Shown: in pieces, positions 27,574-42,231 of the stretch | Numbering within the stretch: the stretch's first letter is position 1 | Layout of the letters: every line of letters begins with the position of its first letter | Source: Streptomyces misionensis | GTDB lineage: Bacteria > Actinomycetota > Actinomycetes > Streptomycetales > Streptomycetaceae | Assembly: GCF_900104815.1 (NCBI RefSeq) | Contig: NZ_FNTD01000004.1 | Span: 1,674,001-1,738,000 of the forward strand | Direction of reading: 5' to 3' | DNA length: 64,000 nucleotides | Program-made: the position numbers and the translations under genes | Notes under the pieces: generated by a model | Databases searched by the model: none | Seen by the model: the letters and a program-made list of their open reading frames with translations, nothing else | What the model was told of the DNA's origin: nothing

Positions 27574-28506
27574 TCAGCCGCCCAGGGTCTCGCCCTCCGT
27601 GATCCGCGCCCCACGGGCCCAGTCGGCCGCGCGCATCGGCTTCTTGCCCTGGGCCTGGACCCACAGCAGCTCGACGGCGTGGGAGCCGGTGCCCACGTGC
27701 ACGCTGTTCTTGCCGGCCGCGAGCCGTCCGGGCGCGAGGTCGGTCCGGGCGGGCACCGGCGTGACCTGGACGAGCTTGAGCCGCTCGCCGCGGAAGGTGG
27801 TCCAGGCGCCGGGCGCCGGGGTGCAGCCGCGCACCACCCGGTCCACGCGCAGCGCCGGCGTCGCCCAGTCCACCTGGGCGTCCTCGACGGTGATCTTCGG
27901 CGCGAGGGTGATGCCGTCGGCCGGCTGCGGCACGGCCTTCACGGTGCCGTCCTCGATGCCGTCCATGGTGGCCGCGAGCAGCCCGGCCCCGGCGAAGGCC
28001 AGCCGGGTGAGCAGATCGCCGCTCGTGTCGGTGGGCCGGATCTCCTCCGTCACCGTGCCGTACACCGGCCCGGAGTCCAGGCCCTCCTCGATGAGGAAGG
28101 TGGACGCACCGGTGATCTCGTCGCCCGCCATGATCGAGTGCTGCACGGGCGCGGCCCCGCGCCAGGCGGGCAGCAGCGAGAAGTGCAGGTTGACCCAGCC
28201 GTGCGCGGGGATGTCCAGGGCGACGCGGGGCAGCAGCGCGCCGTAGGCGACGACCGGGCAGCAGTCCGGGGCGATCTCCGTCAGCCGGGCGAGGAACTCG
28301 GGGTCCCGCGGCCTGGCCGGCTTCAGCACCTCGATGCCGGCCTCCTCCGCCCGCTCGGCCACGGGCGACGCGACCAGCCTGCGGCCCCGCCCCGCGGGTG
28401 CGTCGGGCCTGGTGACGACGGCGGCCACCTCGTGCCGCCCGGAGGCGAGCAGGGCGTCCAGGGCGGGAACGGCGACCTCGGGGGTACCGGCGAAGACGAG
28501 CTTCAT
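27574..28506 (-). CDS. fmt: Methionyl-tRNA formyltransferase
   Basis: 310 residues, typical length. [12 protein letters not shown] opens the Rossmann-like domain. Asn106 and His108 in [17 protein letters not shown] sit at the same numbers as the E. coli catalytic residues, and [11 protein letters not shown] supplies the catalytic Asp. A C-terminal OB-like tRNA-binding domain follows (about 205-310). It formylates initiator Met-tRNA using 10-formyltetrahydrofolate. It is divergent from the small DNA-binding-like gene at 28789 and upstream of rsmB. Confidence 0.96.
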   Translation of the reverse strand: MKLVFAGTPEVAVPALDALLASGRHEVAAVVTRPDAPAGRGRRLVASPVAERAEEAGIEVLKPARPRDPEFLARLTEIAPDCCPVVAYGALLPRVALDIPAHGWVNLHFSLLPAWRGAAPVQHSIMAGDEITGASTFLIEEGLDSGPVYGTVTEEIRPTDTSGDLLTRLAFAGAGLLAATMDGIEDGTVKAVPQPADGITLAPKITVEDAQVDWATPALRVDRVVRGCTPAPGAWTTFRGERLKLVQVTPVPARTDLAPGRLAAGKNSVHVGTGSHAVELLWVQAQGKKPMRAADWARGARITEGETLGG

Positions 28507-28692
28507 GGGCGGGATCGGGCCTCTCGGGCGGGGATCGTACGGGCAGCGCACCAGTCTATGACCGCCCGGGAACCGGCACTCCGCGGAGCACGGCGGCGCG
28601 CAACTCGCCCGGCTGCCGGGCCGGCTGAGCGCCGGGCGGCGCGCGGGCGGACGAACGGCGTACGCATATGCCTGCACGCCCCCACCCCGTGA

Positions 28693-29331
<639 letters not shown>

Positions 29332-29344
29332 CCCGCCCGGCGTC

Positions 29345-29380
29345 GCCCTCCCAGGAGACTCACGGGTCCTTTGGGAGGGC
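29345..29380. terminator. Hairpin between convergent 28789 gene and priA
   Basis: GCCCTCCC (29345-29352) pairs with GGGAGGGC (29373-29380), and AGGA/TCCT continue the stem inside after a two-base bulge. It stands between convergent genes and can act on both. Confidence 0.6.
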
Positions 29381-29442
29381 CGGAGGGACGCCCCGGAGGG
29401 CGGAGGGCCCACGGCGGGCAGCGGCCCGCGCGCCCGCGCCCC

Positions 29443-31608
29443 TCACCCGATGTCCGGCGGATCGATCCGCACCCGCACCCGCGCCGTCTCCCCGCTCCCC
29501 CGGGCCATCCGCGCCGCCTGCGCGGTCTTCAGGGCGGAGGCCAGCGCCGCGCCACTGCCCGGGGGCACGCGCACCAGAGCCCGCTCCCAGTGTTCGCCGG
29601 GAGGCACCGCGCCGGGCCTGCGCGCACCGCCGGGCGGCGTGGGCGGCACCGGAACCGGCCCCAACACCTCGGCGTCGGGCGGCAGTTCGACCGCCGCCAG
29701 GAACTCCGCGACCGCCTCGGGCGGGCCGGACACGGCCGCCATCCGGGACACCGGCGGGAAACCGAGTTCGGCCCGCTCGGCCAGCTCCCGCAGCGCGTGC
29801 CCCACAGGGTCCCAGCGCACCAGCGCCTGCACGGGCCGCAAGGTCGGCTCCGCCACCACGACCACGGTGCCGCCCTCGCCCTGCGGCCGGACCAGCGCCC
29901 CCGCCGCGATCCACCGGCGCAGCGCGTCCTCGCCGGCCCGCAGATCGGGTCGTACGAGCATGGCCCAGCCGTCGAGCAGCAGCGCCGCCGCGTAACCGCC
30001 CTCGGCCACCGGCTCGGCGCCCGGAGTGCTCACCACCAGCGCGGGCGTGCCCGGCACGGTGTCCAGCACGTGTTCCCGCCCCGAGGTGCGCACCGGCACG
30101 GCGGGAAAGGCCCGGCCCAGTTCCTCGGCGGTGCGCCGGGCGCCCACCACCTGGGCGCGCAGCCGGAAGCCGCCGCACTCGGGACAGTGCCAGGCGCCCT
30201 CCTCCCGGCCGCACCAGCCGCAGCGCAGCACGCCCGCGTCCTGGCCCTGGAGCGGTCCGGAGCAGTACCGGCAGCGGGCCGGGGCCCGGCACTGGGCACA
30301 GGCCATCCGCGGCGCGTACCCGCGGCGGGGCACCTGGACCAGAACGGGCCCGTGCCGCAGCCCCTCCCGGGCGGCCTGCCAGGCGAGGGTGGGCAGCCGG
30401 GCGGCGCGGGCGGCCTCGTCGCGGGCGAGGTCCTCGTCCCCGACGGTGCGCACCAGCGGCGCGGACCGCCGTACCTGCTCCCGCCCGGCGACCAGGGGCC
30501 GCGCCCAGCCGCTCTCGACCAGCTGGGCCGCCTCCACCGTGGTGGAGAAGCCGCCGAGCAGGAAGGCGCACTTGTCGAGGGTGGCGCGCAGCAGCAGGAC
30601 GTCGCGGGCGTGCGGCTGCGGGGCGTGCGGCTCGCTGTGGCTGTCGTCGCCGTCGTCCCAGATCGCGACGAGCCCGAGGTCGCGCACGGGCGCGAACATG
30701 GCCGCCCGGGTTCCGACGACGGCCCGTACGGACCCGCGCCGTACCGCGAGCCACTGCGCGTACCGCTTCTCGGGCCCGGCGTCGGCGGTGAGCAGGGCGT
30801 GCCTTCCCGGCCCGAGCAGTGTGGTCAGCGCGGCGTCGACGCGGGCGGCGGCACGGCCGTCGGGTACGACGACGAGGGCGCCGCGGCCCGAGGCGAGCGT
30901 GGCGGCGACGGCCCGGGCCAGCTCCTCGCTCCACAGGGGCCCGGGCAGCGCGTGCCACACCGCGCGGGGGGCGCCGCCGGCGGCCAGGGCCTGGAGGAAG
31001 GCGCTCCCGTGCTCGTACCGCGCCCAGGAGCCGGTGTCCGGGGCCCCGGGGGGTGGCAGGGGGTCGGGCGAGGGGCGCTGCTCGGCGCGGGCGTTGCGCG
31101 GCGGTACGGCCAGCTGGAGCACGTCGGCGAGGCTGCCCGCGTACCGGTCGGCGACGGCGCGGGCGAGGCCGAGCAGCTCCTCGCCGAGGACGGGCTCGGG
31201 GGAGACCACCTGGGCGAGCGCGGCGAGGGGCCCGGAGTAGTCGGACTCGGCCCGCCGTTCGACGAGGAAGCCGTCGATGAGGCCGCCGCCCTCCCGGCGG
31301 CCCTCGCGCACCCGGTGCCGTCCGGCCCCGAACCGCACCCGGACCCGGACGCCGGGCTGCGCCTCGTCGTCCAGCTCGGCGGGGACCGCGTAGTCGAAGT
31401 ACCGGTCGAGGTGCAGCACACCCTTGTCGACCAGCACCCGCGCCACCGGCAGCCGCTCGGCGAGCGCGGCGCCCCGCCAGGTCCGCGGCTTGGCCCGGGG
31501 CGCCTTGGCCTTGCGCACGCTCTCCCGGATGAGCGCGAGCTGCTCCGGCGGCGCCCCCTCGGGCCCGCCTCCCCCGCTCTTGCGGGGCTCCCCGTTCTCG
31601 CTGCTCAC
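29443..31608 (-). CDS. priA: Primosomal protein N' (PriA), actinobacterial non-helicase form
   Basis: 721 residues from the GTG at 31608. The N-terminal 3'-DNA-binding domain (VLHLDRYFDYAVPAEL near 64-79) and the zinc-binding insertion are intact (CAQCRAPARCRYC, then CGWC and CPECG). The helicase core is degenerate: no Walker A lysine is found in the expected place, and the DEAH box reads WDDGDDSH. This is the known state of actinobacterial PriA, thought to work in replication restart without helicase activity. The start has no strong ribosome-binding site, and a TTG 30 bases upstream is possible. It is divergent from the S1-domain gene. Confidence 0.9.
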   Translation of the reverse strand: MSSENGEPRKSGGGGPEGAPPEQLALIRESVRKAKAPRAKPRTWRGAALAERLPVARVLVDKGVLHLDRYFDYAVPAELDDEAQPGVRVRVRFGAGRHRVREGRREGGGLIDGFLVERRAESDYSGPLAALAQVVSPEPVLGEELLGLARAVADRYAGSLADVLQLAVPPRNARAEQRPSPDPLPPPGAPDTGSWARYEHGSAFLQALAAGGAPRAVWHALPGPLWSEELARAVAATLASGRGALVVVPDGRAAARVDAALTTLLGPGRHALLTADAGPEKRYAQWLAVRRGSVRAVVGTRAAMFAPVRDLGLVAIWDDGDDSHSEPHAPQPHARDVLLLRATLDKCAFLLGGFSTTVEAAQLVESGWARPLVAGREQVRRSAPLVRTVGDEDLARDEAARAARLPTLAWQAAREGLRHGPVLVQVPRRGYAPRMACAQCRAPARCRYCSGPLQGQDAGVLRCGWCGREEGAWHCPECGGFRLRAQVVGARRTAEELGRAFPAVPVRTSGREHVLDTVPGTPALVVSTPGAEPVAEGGYAAALLLDGWAMLVRPDLRAGEDALRRWIAAGALVRPQGEGGTVVVVAEPTLRPVQALVRWDPVGHALRELAERAELGFPPVSRMAAVSGPPEAVAEFLAAVELPPDAEVLGPVPVPPTPPGGARRPGAVPPGEHWERALVRVPPGSGAALASALKTAQAARMARGSGETARVRVRIDPPDIG

Positions 31609-31701
31609 GCTTGCATTCTTACCAAACCCGACCGACAAGGCCCCGGCCGATCACCGTCCGGCGGGGTCGTCCCGGGGCTTGTCGCCTCTAGGCTCGCCGC
31701 C

Positions 31702-32493
31702 ATGACCGATGCGACGCCGGACCCGTTGGACTGCCTGAGAGAACGTCTCGCCGCCCCCGGGGAGGTGGTGACCGGCACCGTGGCCGGGTTCGACGGGGAC
31801 GACGTGCTCGTGCTGCTGGACGGCGATCCGGGGCGCCCGTCGGGGCGCGTCCCCGGCGGCGAGCTGACCTGGCGCCGGATCGGGCACCCGGCGGAGCTGG
31901 TCGCGGTGGGACAGCCGATCCGGGCGGAGGTGACGATGCGCGGCAGGCGCGGCGGCGAGGTCCTGCTGTCCGCGCGGGCCTGCGAGGACGAGGCGCTGTA
32001 CCGCTTCCTGCTGGGCCTGGCGCGCGGGGACGTCGTCACGGGGACGGTGTCCTCGGTGCACCGCTTCGGGGTCTTCGCGCGGATCGACGGGGAGCCCGCG
32101 CATCCCGTCCACGAGGGAACCGGCTTCATCAACGTCCCGCAGCTGACCTGGGCCCGGTTCGACGACCCGGCGGACGTGGTGACGCCGGGGCAGCGCATCC
32201 GCGCGCAGGTACTGGCCTCGGAGACCCGCCGGGGCCAGGTCGCGCTGTCCCTCAAGGCCCTCCAGGACGACCCCTGGGACACGCTGGGCGTGGGCGTCGG
32301 CGACGTCCTGACCGGCCCGGTGACCAAGATCGTTCCCATCGGGGTCTTCGTCCGCGTCGACGAGTTCGCGGAAGGTCTCGTGCACGCCGATCTCCTCGCC
32401 GGCCGGACCCTCGAGGAGGGGCAGGAGCTGCGGGTCCGGGTGCTGGAGGTCGACCGTGCGCGGCGCCGGGTCCGGCTGGGGCTCGCGGGCTGA
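31702..32493 (+). CDS. S1 RNA-binding domain protein
   Basis: 263 residues containing three S1/OB-type repeats: about 20-78, 108-185 (GDVVTGTVSSVHRFGVFARIDGE) and 198-262 (GDVLTGPVTKIVPIGVFVRVDEFAEGLVHADLL). The last is the best match to ribosomal protein S1. It probably binds RNA, perhaps with translation or RNA decay; no catalytic domain is present. It is divergent from priA with a 93-base gap and converges with metK, sharing a hairpin. Confidence 0.85.
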   Translation: MTDATPDPLDCLRERLAAPGEVVTGTVAGFDGDDVLVLLDGDPGRPSGRVPGGELTWRRIGHPAELVAVGQPIRAEVTMRGRRGGEVLLSARACEDEALYRFLLGLARGDVVTGTVSSVHRFGVFARIDGEPAHPVHEGTGFINVPQLTWARFDDPADVVTPGQRIRAQVLASETRRGQVALSLKALQDDPWDTLGVGVGDVLTGPVTKIVPIGVFVRVDEFAEGLVHADLLAGRTLEEGQELRVRVLEVDRARRRVRLGLAG

Positions 32494-32505
32494 GCCGGAA
32501 CGCGC

Positions 32506-32539
32506 CGAGGCCCGGCCCCCGTGGGGAAGCCGGGCCTCG
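32506..32539. terminator. 11-bp bidirectional hairpin between the S1 gene and metK
   Basis: CGAGGCCCGGC (32506-32516) and GCCGGGCCTCG (32529-32539) are perfect complements around a 12-base loop, 12 bases past the S1-gene stop and 14 bases past the metK stop. Placement suits both transcripts. Confidence 0.75.
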
Positions 32540-32553
32540 TGGCACGGAACGGA

Positions 32554-33762
32554 TCAGATTCCCGCGGCCTTGCGCAGGGCGTCCACGCGGTCGGTGCGCT
32601 CCCAGGTGAAGTCGGGCAGCTCCCGGCCGAAGTGGCCGTAGGCCGCCGTCTGGGCGTAGATCGGGCGGAGCAGGTCGAGGTCGCGGATGATCGCGGCCGG
32701 GCGGAGGTCGAAGACCTCGTCGATGGCCTTCTCGATCTTCTCGGTCTCGACCTTGTTGGTGCCGAAGGTCTCCACGAACAGACCGACGGGCTCGGCCTTG
32801 CCGATCGCGTAGGCGACCTGGACCTCGCAGCGGGAGGCCAGGCCCGCCGCCACGACGTTCTTCGCGACCCAGCGCATGGCGTAGGCGGCCGAGCGGTCCA
32901 CCTTGGACGGGTCCTTGCCCGAGAAGGCGCCGCCACCGTGACGGGCCATGCCGCCGTAGGTGTCGATGATGATCTTGCGGCCGGTCAGGCCGGCGTCGCC
33001 CATCGGCCCGCCGATCTCGAAGCGGCCGGTGGGGTTGACCAGGAGGCGGTAGTTCTCGGTGTCCAGCTTGATGCCGTCCTCCAGGAGCGCCTTCAGCTCC
33101 GGCTCCACGACGAACTCGCGGATGTCGGGGGCCAGCAGCGACTCCAGGTCGATGTCGGAGGCGTGCTGCGAGGAGACGACCACGGTGTCGAGACGGACGG
33201 CCTTGTCGCCGTCGTACTCGATGGTGACCTGCGTCTTGCCGTCGGGGCGCAGGTAGGGGATGGTGCCGTTCTTGCGCACGTCCGACAGGCGCTTGGACAG
33301 GCGGTGCGCCAGGAAGACGGGCAGCGGCATCAGGGTCGGCGTCTCGTCGGAGGCGTAGCCGAACATCAGGCCCTGGTCGCCCGCGCCCTGCTTGTCCAGC
33401 TCGTCCTCGTCACCCTCGACGCGCGACTCGTACGCGGTGTCGACGCCCTGCGCGATGTCCGGGGACTGCGCGCCGATGGACACCGACACGCCGCAGGAGG
33501 CGCCGTCGAAGCCCTTCTTCGAGGAGTCGTAGCCGATCTCCAGGATCTTGCCGCGCACCAGGGTCGCGATGTCCGCGTAGGCCTTGGTGGTCACCTCGCC
33601 GGCCACGTGCACCAGGCCGGTGGTGATGAGCGTCTCGACGGCGACCCGGGAGGACGGGTCCTCGCGCAGAAGCGCGTCGAGAATGGTGTCGCTGATCTGG
33701 TCAGCGATCTTGTCGGGGTGACCCTCGGTCACGGACTCCGAGGTGAACAGGCGACGGGACAC
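32554..33762 (-). CDS. metK: S-adenosylmethionine synthetase
   Basis: 402 residues. The ATP/methionine site begins [18 protein letters not shown] with His15 and Asp17; [12 protein letters not shown] and [19 protein letters not shown] are the two family signatures. It makes S-adenosylmethionine from ATP and methionine. The GTG at 33762 is chosen because [15 protein letters not shown] is the family N-terminus and AGGGAG lies about 10 bases upstream. The 250 bases before it separate it from coaBC; I looked for a SAM riboswitch there and found none. Confidence 0.97.
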   Translation of the reverse strand: MSRRLFTSESVTEGHPDKIADQISDTILDALLREDPSSRVAVETLITTGLVHVAGEVTTKAYADIATLVRGKILEIGYDSSKKGFDGASCGVSVSIGAQSPDIAQGVDTAYESRVEGDEDELDKQGAGDQGLMFGYASDETPTLMPLPVFLAHRLSKRLSDVRKNGTIPYLRPDGKTQVTIEYDGDKAVRLDTVVVSSQHASDIDLESLLAPDIREFVVEPELKALLEDGIKLDTENYRLLVNPTGRFEIGGPMGDAGLTGRKIIIDTYGGMARHGGGAFSGKDPSKVDRSAAYAMRWVAKNVVAAGLASRCEVQVAYAIGKAEPVGLFVETFGTNKVETEKIEKAIDEVFDLRPAAIIRDLDLLRPIYAQTAAYGHFGRELPDFTWERTDRVDALRKAAGI

Positions 33763-34012
33763 AACGCTCCCTGTGGTTGCAGCGGCTGCTGGCTGATCAT
33801 TTGCAGTCGACGCGGGGCTGCGCCCGGCTCCGACCTTGAACAGTTTATCGGTCGCGCTCGGCCTATGGGCCACCGTCTCGCCTCTCGGGAGCGCTGTGAC
33901 CTGCGGCACGGGCATTCTGCACAATGCCCGGCGACCTTGGCCAGGGTAACCGTCCCCGACTTGAGCATGACCTGAATTCGCCGGTGGATTCGCCCGGCCG
34001 GCCGCGCCGCCG

Positions 34013-35218
34013 TCAGTCCAGGCGGGCCACGACCAGGTCCCAGACGGTGTCGGCGAGGGCCTCCTTGGGGCCGTACGGCACGGGCGTCTCGCTGCCGTCG
34101 GCGCCCAGGACGACGGCCTCGTTCTCCTCGGAGCCGAAGGTCTTGCGCTCCCCCACCTCGTTGACGACCAGCAGGTCACAGCCCTTGCGGGCGAGCTTGG
34201 CGCGGCCGTTGGCGAGGACGTCGTCGGTCTCGGCGGCGAAGCCCACGATCACCTGTCCGGCCCTGGCCCGTTCGGCGGAGACCTCGGCGAGGACGTCGGG
34301 GTTGCGGACCAGGACGACGGGGTCCGGCTCCTTGTCGTCCTTTTTCTTGATCTTGCCGGTGGCGTAGGCCGCGGGGCGGAAGTCGGCGACGGCCGCGGCC
34401 ATGACGACGGCGTCCGCGTCGGCCGCCGCCTTGAGCACGGCCTCGCGCAGCTGGACGGCGGTGCCGACCCGGACGACGTCCACGCCCGCCGGGTCGGGCA
34501 GGCCGGTGTTGGCCGCGACCAGGGTCACCCGGGCGCCGCGGGCGGCGGCGGTGCGGGCGAGGGCGTAGCCCTGCTTGCCGGAGGAGCGGTTGCCGAGGAA
34601 GCGCACCGGGTCCAGCGGCTCGCGGGTGCCGCCCGCGGAGACCACCAGATGGCGGCCGCGCAGGTCGGGCTCCTGGACGCCGCGGGCGAGCACCCGGCGG
34701 CAGACCTCGAAGATCTCCCCCGGGTCGGGCAGCCGGCCCTTGCCGGTGTCGACGCCGGTGAGGCGGCCGACGGCGGGCTCGATGACGACGGCGCCGCGGC
34801 GGCGCAGCGTGGCCACGTTCTCCTGGGTGGCGGGGTGCTCCCACATCTCGGTGTGCATCGCGGGCGCGAAGACGACGGGGCAGCGGGCCGTCAGCAGGGT
34901 GTTGGTCAGCAGGTCGTCGGCCAGGCCGTGGGCGGCCTTGGCGAGCATGTCGGCGGTGGCGGGGGCGACCACGACCAGGTCGGCGTGCTGGCCGATGCGC
35001 ACGTGCGGGACCTGGTGCACGTCGTCCCAGACCTCGGTGGCGACCGGGTTGCCGGACAGGGCGGAGAAGGTGGCGGCGCCGACGAAGCGCAGCGCGGAGG
35101 CGGTGGGTACGACGCGCACGTCGTGGCCCGACTCCGTGAACCTCCTCAGCAGCTCACAGGCCTTGTAGGCGGCGATGCCACCGCTGACGCCCAGTACCAC
35201 CCTCGGCTTGTCCACCAT
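34013..35218 (-). CDS. coaBC: Bifunctional PPC decarboxylase / PPC synthetase (CoaBC, Dfp)
   Basis: 401 residues. The N-terminal flavoprotein CoaC domain (1-185) has [16 protein letters not shown], the active-site His in [25 protein letters not shown] and the APAMHTEMW motif. The CoaB domain (about 190-401) has [28 protein letters not shown] and KIKKKDDK. Together they convert 4'-phosphopantothenate and cysteine to 4'-phosphopantetheine in coenzyme A synthesis. It is downstream of rpoZ but separated by a 15-bp hairpin. Confidence 0.96.
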   Translation of the reverse strand: MVDKPRVVLGVSGGIAAYKACELLRRFTESGHDVRVVPTASALRFVGAATFSALSGNPVATEVWDDVHQVPHVRIGQHADLVVVAPATADMLAKAAHGLADDLLTNTLLTARCPVVFAPAMHTEMWEHPATQENVATLRRRGAVVIEPAVGRLTGVDTGKGRLPDPGEIFEVCRRVLARGVQEPDLRGRHLVVSAGGTREPLDPVRFLGNRSSGKQGYALARTAAARGARVTLVAANTGLPDPAGVDVVRVGTAVQLREAVLKAAADADAVVMAAAVADFRPAAYATGKIKKKDDKEPDPVVLVRNPDVLAEVSAERARAGQVIVGFAAETDDVLANGRAKLARKGCDLLVVNEVGERKTFGSEENEAVVLGADGSETPVPYGPKEALADTVWDLVVARLD

Positions 35219-35257
35219 GTCTCCTCGGTCCGGAAAACCTGCAACACCCATGACACA

Positions 35258-35292
35258 CCACAGGCCCGGCAGCATGACTGCCGGGCCTGTGG
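35258..35292 (-). terminator. 15-bp hairpin between rpoZ and coaBC
   Basis: CCACAGGCCCGGCAG (35258-35272) pairs without mismatch to CTGCCGGGCCTGTGG (35278-35292) across the loop CATGA. It lies 25 bases past the rpoZ stop and 40 bases before the coaBC start, so it should end most sihF-gmk-rpoZ transcripts or limit read-through into coaBC. Confidence 0.8.
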
Positions 35293-35317
35293 ACAAAGCA
35301 TCCGCGGTCTGAACGTA

Positions 35318-35590
35318 CTACTGCGCGGGGCCCTCGATGGCCTCGGAGGTCAGCAGACCGGCGTTGATCTCGCGCAGGGCGATCGAGAGCGGCTTCTCGT
35401 GGACGTGGGTGTCGACGAGCGGACCGACGTACTCAAGGAGACCCTCGCCGAGCTGCGAGTAGTACGCGTTGATCTGGCGGGCACGCTTGGCCGCGTAGAT
35501 CACGAGGCTGTACTTCGAGTCGGTGGCCTCAAGAAGCTCGTCGATCGGCGGGTTGATGATGCCCTCGGGCGCGGTGATGGAAGAGGACAC
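35318..35590 (-). CDS. rpoZ: RNA polymerase omega subunit
   Basis: 90 residues, the actinobacterial omega length. [36 protein letters not shown] (12-47) is the conserved helical core that clamps the beta-prime C-terminus; [13 protein letters not shown] follows. It assists RNA polymerase assembly. GTG start at 35590 with a short AAGG ribosome-binding site. It lies 53 bases downstream of gmk, as is usual. Confidence 0.97.
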   Translation of the reverse strand: MSSSITAPEGIINPPIDELLEATDSKYSLVIYAAKRARQINAYYSQLGEGLLEYVGPLVDTHVHEKPLSIALREINAGLLTSEAIEGPAQ

Positions 35591-35643
35591 GCTCTACCTT
35601 CCGATGGATGGGTAAGAATCAAAGATCGTGATCAGCGTCACGA

Positions 35644-36201
35644 TTACACAACGTCCATCAAGGCTAGCAGCTCACGCGCCACGTCCTCGACGGAGGTGTT
35701 GACCAGGGTCTCGTCGAACTCCGGTTCGGCCGCCAGCTCGGTCCTGGCCGCTTCGAGACGGCGTTCGATGACCTCGGGCGGCTCGGTGCCCCGGCCGGTG
35801 AGCCTGCGCACCAGCTCCTCCCAGGAGGGCGGAGCCAGGAACACCAGCCGGGCCTCCGACATGGACGCACGGACCTGGCGGGCGCCCTGGAGGTCGATCT
35901 CCAGCAGCACGGGCTCGCCCTTCTCCAGCCGCTCCAGCACCGCCGCGCGGGGCGTGCCGTAGCGGTTGCCGGCGAACTCGGCCCACTCCAGCAGCTCGCC
36001 GTTGGCGATCAGCTTGTCCATCTCGTCGTCGGTGACGAAGAAGTAGTGGACTCCGTGCTGCTCACCGGGGCGCGGCGTGCGGGTGGTCGCCGACACCGAG
36101 AGCCAGACCTCGGGGTGTTCCTTGCGCATATGGGCGACGACCGTGCTCTTGCCGACCCCCGAGGGGCCGGAGAGCACGGTCAGCCGCGGACGTTCACTCA
36201 T
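35644..36201 (-). CDS. gmk: Guanylate kinase
   Basis: 185 residues. P-loop GPSGVGKS at 12-19, then [21 protein letters not shown], the GMP-binding signature, and [11 protein letters not shown]. It phosphorylates GMP to GDP. The start at 36201 is the family N-terminus; the longer reading frame upstream is not conserved protein. It follows sihF by 61 bases and precedes rpoZ. Confidence 0.96.
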   Translation of the reverse strand: MSERPRLTVLSGPSGVGKSTVVAHMRKEHPEVWLSVSATTRTPRPGEQHGVHYFFVTDDEMDKLIANGELLEWAEFAGNRYGTPRAAVLERLEKGEPVLLEIDLQGARQVRASMSEARLVFLAPPSWEELVRRLTGRGTEPPEVIERRLEAARTELAAEPEFDETLVNTSVEDVARELLALMDVV

Positions 36202-36262
36202 GCAGCGATTATTCCAGCAATCCCGGGGTGCCCGGGACTCCTGGTCCGGCGCGGGCCCGGAC

Positions 36263-36586
36263 TCAGGCGCCGGTGCTGCCGAACTCACGCTCCAGGGAAG
36301 CGATCTGGTTGGAACCGAGACCCCGCACACGGCGGCTCTCGGAGATGCCCAGACGCTCCATGATCTGCTTGGCGCGGACCTTGCCCACGCCCGGCATGGA
36401 CTCGAGCAGCGCGGAGACCTTCATCTTGCCGATGACGTCGTTCTCCTGGCCCTGCTTGATGACCTCGTGCAGGGAGGCGCCGGAGTGCTTGAGTCGATTC
36501 TTGACCTCGGCCCGCTCCCGGCGAGCCGCGGCGGCCTTTTCGAGCGCGGCTGCGCGCTGTTCAGGGGTAAGGGGCGGAAGAGCCAC
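36263..36586 (-). CDS. sihF: Streptomyces integration host factor (sIHF)
   Basis: 107 residues, the exact length of actinobacterial IHF. A long N-terminal basic helix ([27 protein letters not shown]) leads into a helix-two-turn-helix DNA-binding region with [23 protein letters not shown] (about 60-82). It is a nucleoid-associated protein that binds DNA without sequence specificity and influences development and antibiotic output; it is unrelated to E. coli IHF. GTG start at 36586 with GAGGTG upstream. First gene before gmk and rpoZ. Confidence 0.95.
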   Translation of the reverse strand: MALPPLTPEQRAAALEKAAAARRERAEVKNRLKHSGASLHEVIKQGQENDVIGKMKVSALLESMPGVGKVRAKQIMERLGISESRRVRGLGSNQIASLEREFGSTGA

Positions 36587-36889
36587 GCCTACGTCACCTC
36601 GGATGTCGAACTGTCGGATACGGACCGGTGAGGAACCTAGTCGCCCCACACCTGGGGAGCCACGAGCAACACGCTTGCCCGCTCTCCCCCCACTGCCATG
36701 AGGGGCGTGGGAGGTGCCCCCACTGCTCGGAGACTAGCGGGCAAGTCCGCCAGAGTCAGCGAGAACAGCGGAAAAGTCCTGGTCAGCCTCCGTCAGGCCG
36801 GACATTTCAGACATATTGCCCTCGTTTTGAGGATGTCTTCACACTCAAGTCGCCGCTGGTCCGCTCACCCGAGCACCTGTCGGAGGGTG
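36587..36889. other. 303-base gap between pyrF and sihF
   Basis: No gene is supported. It holds the sihF promoter and the end of the pyr operon. The one clear structure is an inverted-repeat element at 36674-36745; between that and the pyrF stop I see nothing. Confidence 0.6.
36674..36745. repeat. Inverted-repeat element in the pyrF-sihF gap
   Basis: CTTGCCCGCT (36674-36683) and AGCGGGCAAG (36736-36745) are perfect 10-base arms. Inside lies a C/G-rich block with its own palindrome, GTGGGAGGTGCCCCCAC (36708-36724). The inner GGGAGGTGCCCCCA motif resembles short repeats dispersed between genes in many Streptomyces chromosomes. It may be a small repetitive element. Confidence 0.55.
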
Positions 36890-37731
36890 TCAGCCGCCGG
36901 CGACGGCCGCCCGGATCTCCTCCGCGAAGCGTCCGGCCGCCGCGCGCAGCGCCCCGACGTCGGGACCGTGACGCAGCACACCCCGGCTGACGTTCGGCAC
37001 GACGTTGCGCACCGCCGTCCCGAAGACCGCCGGGAGGTCGGCCGGGGTCGCGCCCTGGGCGCCGATGCCGGGCGCGAGCAGCGGGCCGTTGATGTCCAGG
37101 TCGTACCCGGAGAGGTCGCCGAGCGTGGCACCGACCACCGCGCCGAAGGAGCCCAGCGGCTCCTGGCCCGCGTTGTCGGCCGCCAGGTGGGCCAGCACGG
37201 TCGCCGCGACGCTGCGGCCGTCCGCGCGCAGCGCGTGCTGCACCTCGCCGCCCTCCGGGTTCGAGGTCAGCGCCAGCACGAACAGCCCGGCGCCGCTCTC
37301 GCGGGCCAGCGCCACGGCCGGGTCCAGCGAGCCGTAGCCCAGGTACGGCGAGACGGTCAGCGCGTCGGAGAACAGCGGGGCGTCCGGGTGCAGGAAGGCC
37401 TCGGCGTAGGCGGCCATGGTCGAGCCGATGTCGCCGCGCTTGGCGTCCATCACCACCAGGGCGCCGGCCGCGCGCGCCTCCTGGACCGACTTCTCCAGGA
37501 CGGCCAGCCCCCGCGAGCCGAACCGCTCGAAGAACGCGCTCTGCGGCTTCAGCACGGCCACCCGGTCGGCCATGGCCTCCACGACCGTGCGGCTGAACCG
37601 CTCCAGTCCGGCCACGTCGTCGGCGAGGCCCCACTCGGCGAGCAGGGAGGCGTGCGGGTCGATGCCGACGCACAGCGGGCCGCGCTCGTCCATGGCGCGG
37701 CGCAGACGGGTGCCGAAGGGCTCCGGAGCGG

Positions 37732-37735
<4 letters not shown>
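36890..37735 (-). CDS. pyrF: Orotidine 5'-phosphate decarboxylase (type 2)
   Basis: 281 residues. Catalytic DAKRGD lies at 97-102, with [12 protein letters not shown] at 21-32 and [14 protein letters not shown] towards the C-terminus. The length is that of the actinobacterial type-2 branch. It converts OMP to UMP, the last step of the pathway. The ATG overlaps the pyrD stop (ATGA), so translation is coupled. It is the final gene of the pyr cluster. Confidence 0.96.
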
Positions 37736-38838
<1,103 letters not shown>

Positions 38839-38885
38839 CTGGGAGAGTCCTCTGGGTTCTCATGCGGACCGGGGGTCCTCATGAA

Positions 38886-38915
38886 GAGGGGGACACCGTT
38901 TCCGGTGTCCCCCTC
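38886..38915 (-). terminator. 13-bp hairpin between carB and pyrD
   Basis: GAGGGGGACACCG (38886-38898) and CGGTGTCCCCCTC (38903-38915) form a perfect stem with a TTTC loop, 7 bases past the carB stop and 47 bases before the pyrD start. It could reduce read-through or mark an mRNA processing point inside the operon. Confidence 0.7.
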
Positions 38916-38922
38916 GGGGCTG

Positions 38923-42223
<3,301 letters not shown>

Positions 42224-42231
<8 letters not shown>

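Noticed and set aside
33763..34012. Possible SAM riboswitch before metK
   Set aside because: I compared it with the SAM-I, SAM-II and SAM-IV cores that I remember; none of their conserved blocks is present.
36202..36330. Extended start of gmk
   Set aside because: The added residues are not kinase-like and run into the sihF end; the ATG at 36201 gives the family N-terminus.
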